This document shows positions 5,679-6,160 of a stretch of 6,160 bases of DNA, piece after piece. Source of the stretch: Candidatus Hestiella acidicharens (lineage in GTDB: Archaea; Thermoproteota; Thermoprotei_A; Sulfolobales; Acidilobaceae); the NCBI GenBank assembly GCA_015523575.1, contig WAJZ01000074.1, positions 1 to 6,160 on the forward strand. Direction: 5' to 3'. The number at the start of each line of letters is the position of its first letter. Within the stretch, counting starts at the first letter, position 1. The position numbers and the translations under genes were made by a program. The notes under the pieces were generated by a model, which was not told the DNA's origin, did not search any database, and saw only the letters and a program-made list of their open reading frames with translations.

Positions 5679-6160
5679 TATAGGGTCACCTCCAATTTAT
5701 GGTTTCTATATTTAGGTGGTAACAACCACTTTATTGTATCATACACTTCTCCCCTTTCTATATCATCTACAAAGGCTGTTACCTCACTTACAAAATCCTC
5801 TGGTTTTACATCAACACCTCCTAGACCTGCTATAACCCCCCTCATGTTTGTCATCCCATATAATGTAGATGCAGTCTCCATGAATAATTGACCAACATTA
5901 CCAAAAGAGATGCTCCTATCAAAAACAATAATGCCCTTTTTATCCTTAAGTTTTTCTTTTAGAACCTCAGAAGGCCATGGCCTTATAAACCTTATCCTAG
6001 CTAGACCAACATTTATTCCCTTCTCTCTTAAGACATTCAAAGCTTCTTTTGCATCTCCGGCCCAGCTTCCCATTAATAACATAACATAATCCGCATCATC
6101 ACATTTATAGCACTCTACAAGACCTCCATAACTTCTACCAAAGCTTTTTCCATAGTTCAA
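5678..6160 (-). CDS. porA: Pyruvate/2-oxoacid:ferredoxin oxidoreductase, alpha subunit (C-terminal fragment)
   Basis: Only the last 160 codons are in the window; the reading frame is open to the edge, and the TTG at 6160 is an internal Leu rather than a start. The fragment matches the C-terminal part of PorA (core domain II). It has YVMLLMGSWAGDAKEA (about 25-40), GLARIRFIRPWPSE (52-65) and the family signature FDRSISFGNVGQLF (80-93), where the Asp-Arg pair is conserved. The missing part should hold the pyrimidine-binding domain with the catalytic TPP-activating Glu. A Cys-x-x-Cys (C17, C20 of the fragment) just before the DDADYV segment is unusual to my eye. The TAG stop overlaps the porB GTG by one base. 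Gamma and delta subunit genes probably lie further upstream, outside the window. Confidence 0.92.
   Translation of the reverse strand: MNYGKSFGRSYGGLVECYKCDDADYVMLLMGSWAGDAKEALNVLREKGINVGLARIRFIRPWPSEVLKEKLKDKKGIIVFDRSISFGNVGQLFMETASTLYGMTNMRGVIAGLGGVDVKPEDFVSEVTAFVDDIERGEVYDTIKWLLPPKYRNHKLEVTL
5686..5693 (-). promoter_or_regulatory. Strong ribosome binding site of porB inside the end of porA
   Basis: On the minus strand GGAGGTGA is an 8-base match to the archaeal 16S anti-SD tail, with 7 nt to the GTG start at 5678. It is embedded in the last codons of porA, so it independently recruits ribosomes at the overlap junction. Confidence 0.85.

Noticed and set aside
1..6160. CRISPR array, insertion sequence, integrase or attachment site at the tRNA
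   Set aside because: No regularly spaced repeats, terminal inverted repeats, transposase or integrase motifs, and no second copy of the tRNA 3' end were seen in the window.

Overview
The window looks like part of a thermophilic archaeal chromosome, most likely from the Thermoproteota (Desulfurococcales, Acidilobales or Fervidicoccales type). This rests on four things. An AT-rich coding background contrasts with a tRNA gene that is about two-thirds G+C. Ribosome binding sites are of the GGTG/GGAGGTGA type, and TTG and GTG starts are frequent. Arginine and isoleucine codons are mostly AGA/AGG and ATA. The gene families are typical of archaea: a split pyruvate:ferredoxin oxidoreductase, an archaeal TatD-like amidohydrolase, and an initiator tRNA with an A1-U72 pair and no encoded CCA. 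The lineage is an inference; there is no rRNA to confirm it.

Layout, left to right. (1) Positions 1-1058, plus strand: a two-gene unit with a RidA-family enamine/imine deaminase followed 3 nt later by a small membrane protein resembling the VIT1/CCC1 metal transporters. (2) Positions 1056-1129, minus strand: an initiator tRNA-Met(CAU) gene whose 3' end contains the stop codon of the membrane-protein gene. (3) Positions 1130-1325: a 196-nt spacer carrying two divergent promoters as far as can be seen. (4) Positions 1326-2174, plus strand: a TatD-like metal-dependent hydrolase with a TTG start. (5) Positions 2179-6160, minus strand: a likely four-gene cluster read right to left, porA (C-terminal part only, running off the window), porB, a MoxR/RavA-type AAA+ ATPase, and a ViaA/CoxE-type von Willebrand A protein.

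porA and porB overlap by one base. They encode the alpha and beta (TPP and Fe-S) parts of pyruvate or a related 2-oxoacid:ferredoxin oxidoreductase, which makes acetyl-CoA, CO2 and reduced ferredoxin. The ATPase and VWA genes directly abut and are probably translationally coupled; the pair matches the MoxR-VWA chaperone design (RavA-ViaA in E. coli). Placement just downstream of an oxygen-sensitive Fe-S enzyme suggests, but does not prove, that the pair services that enzyme or its partners.

No CRISPR array, insertion sequence, integrase or clear sign of recent transfer was seen. The most interesting points are the MoxR-VWA pair next to porAB, the stop codon inside the initiator tRNA gene, the slippage-prone tracts in the membrane-protein gene, and several start sites decided by overlapping ribosome binding sites.
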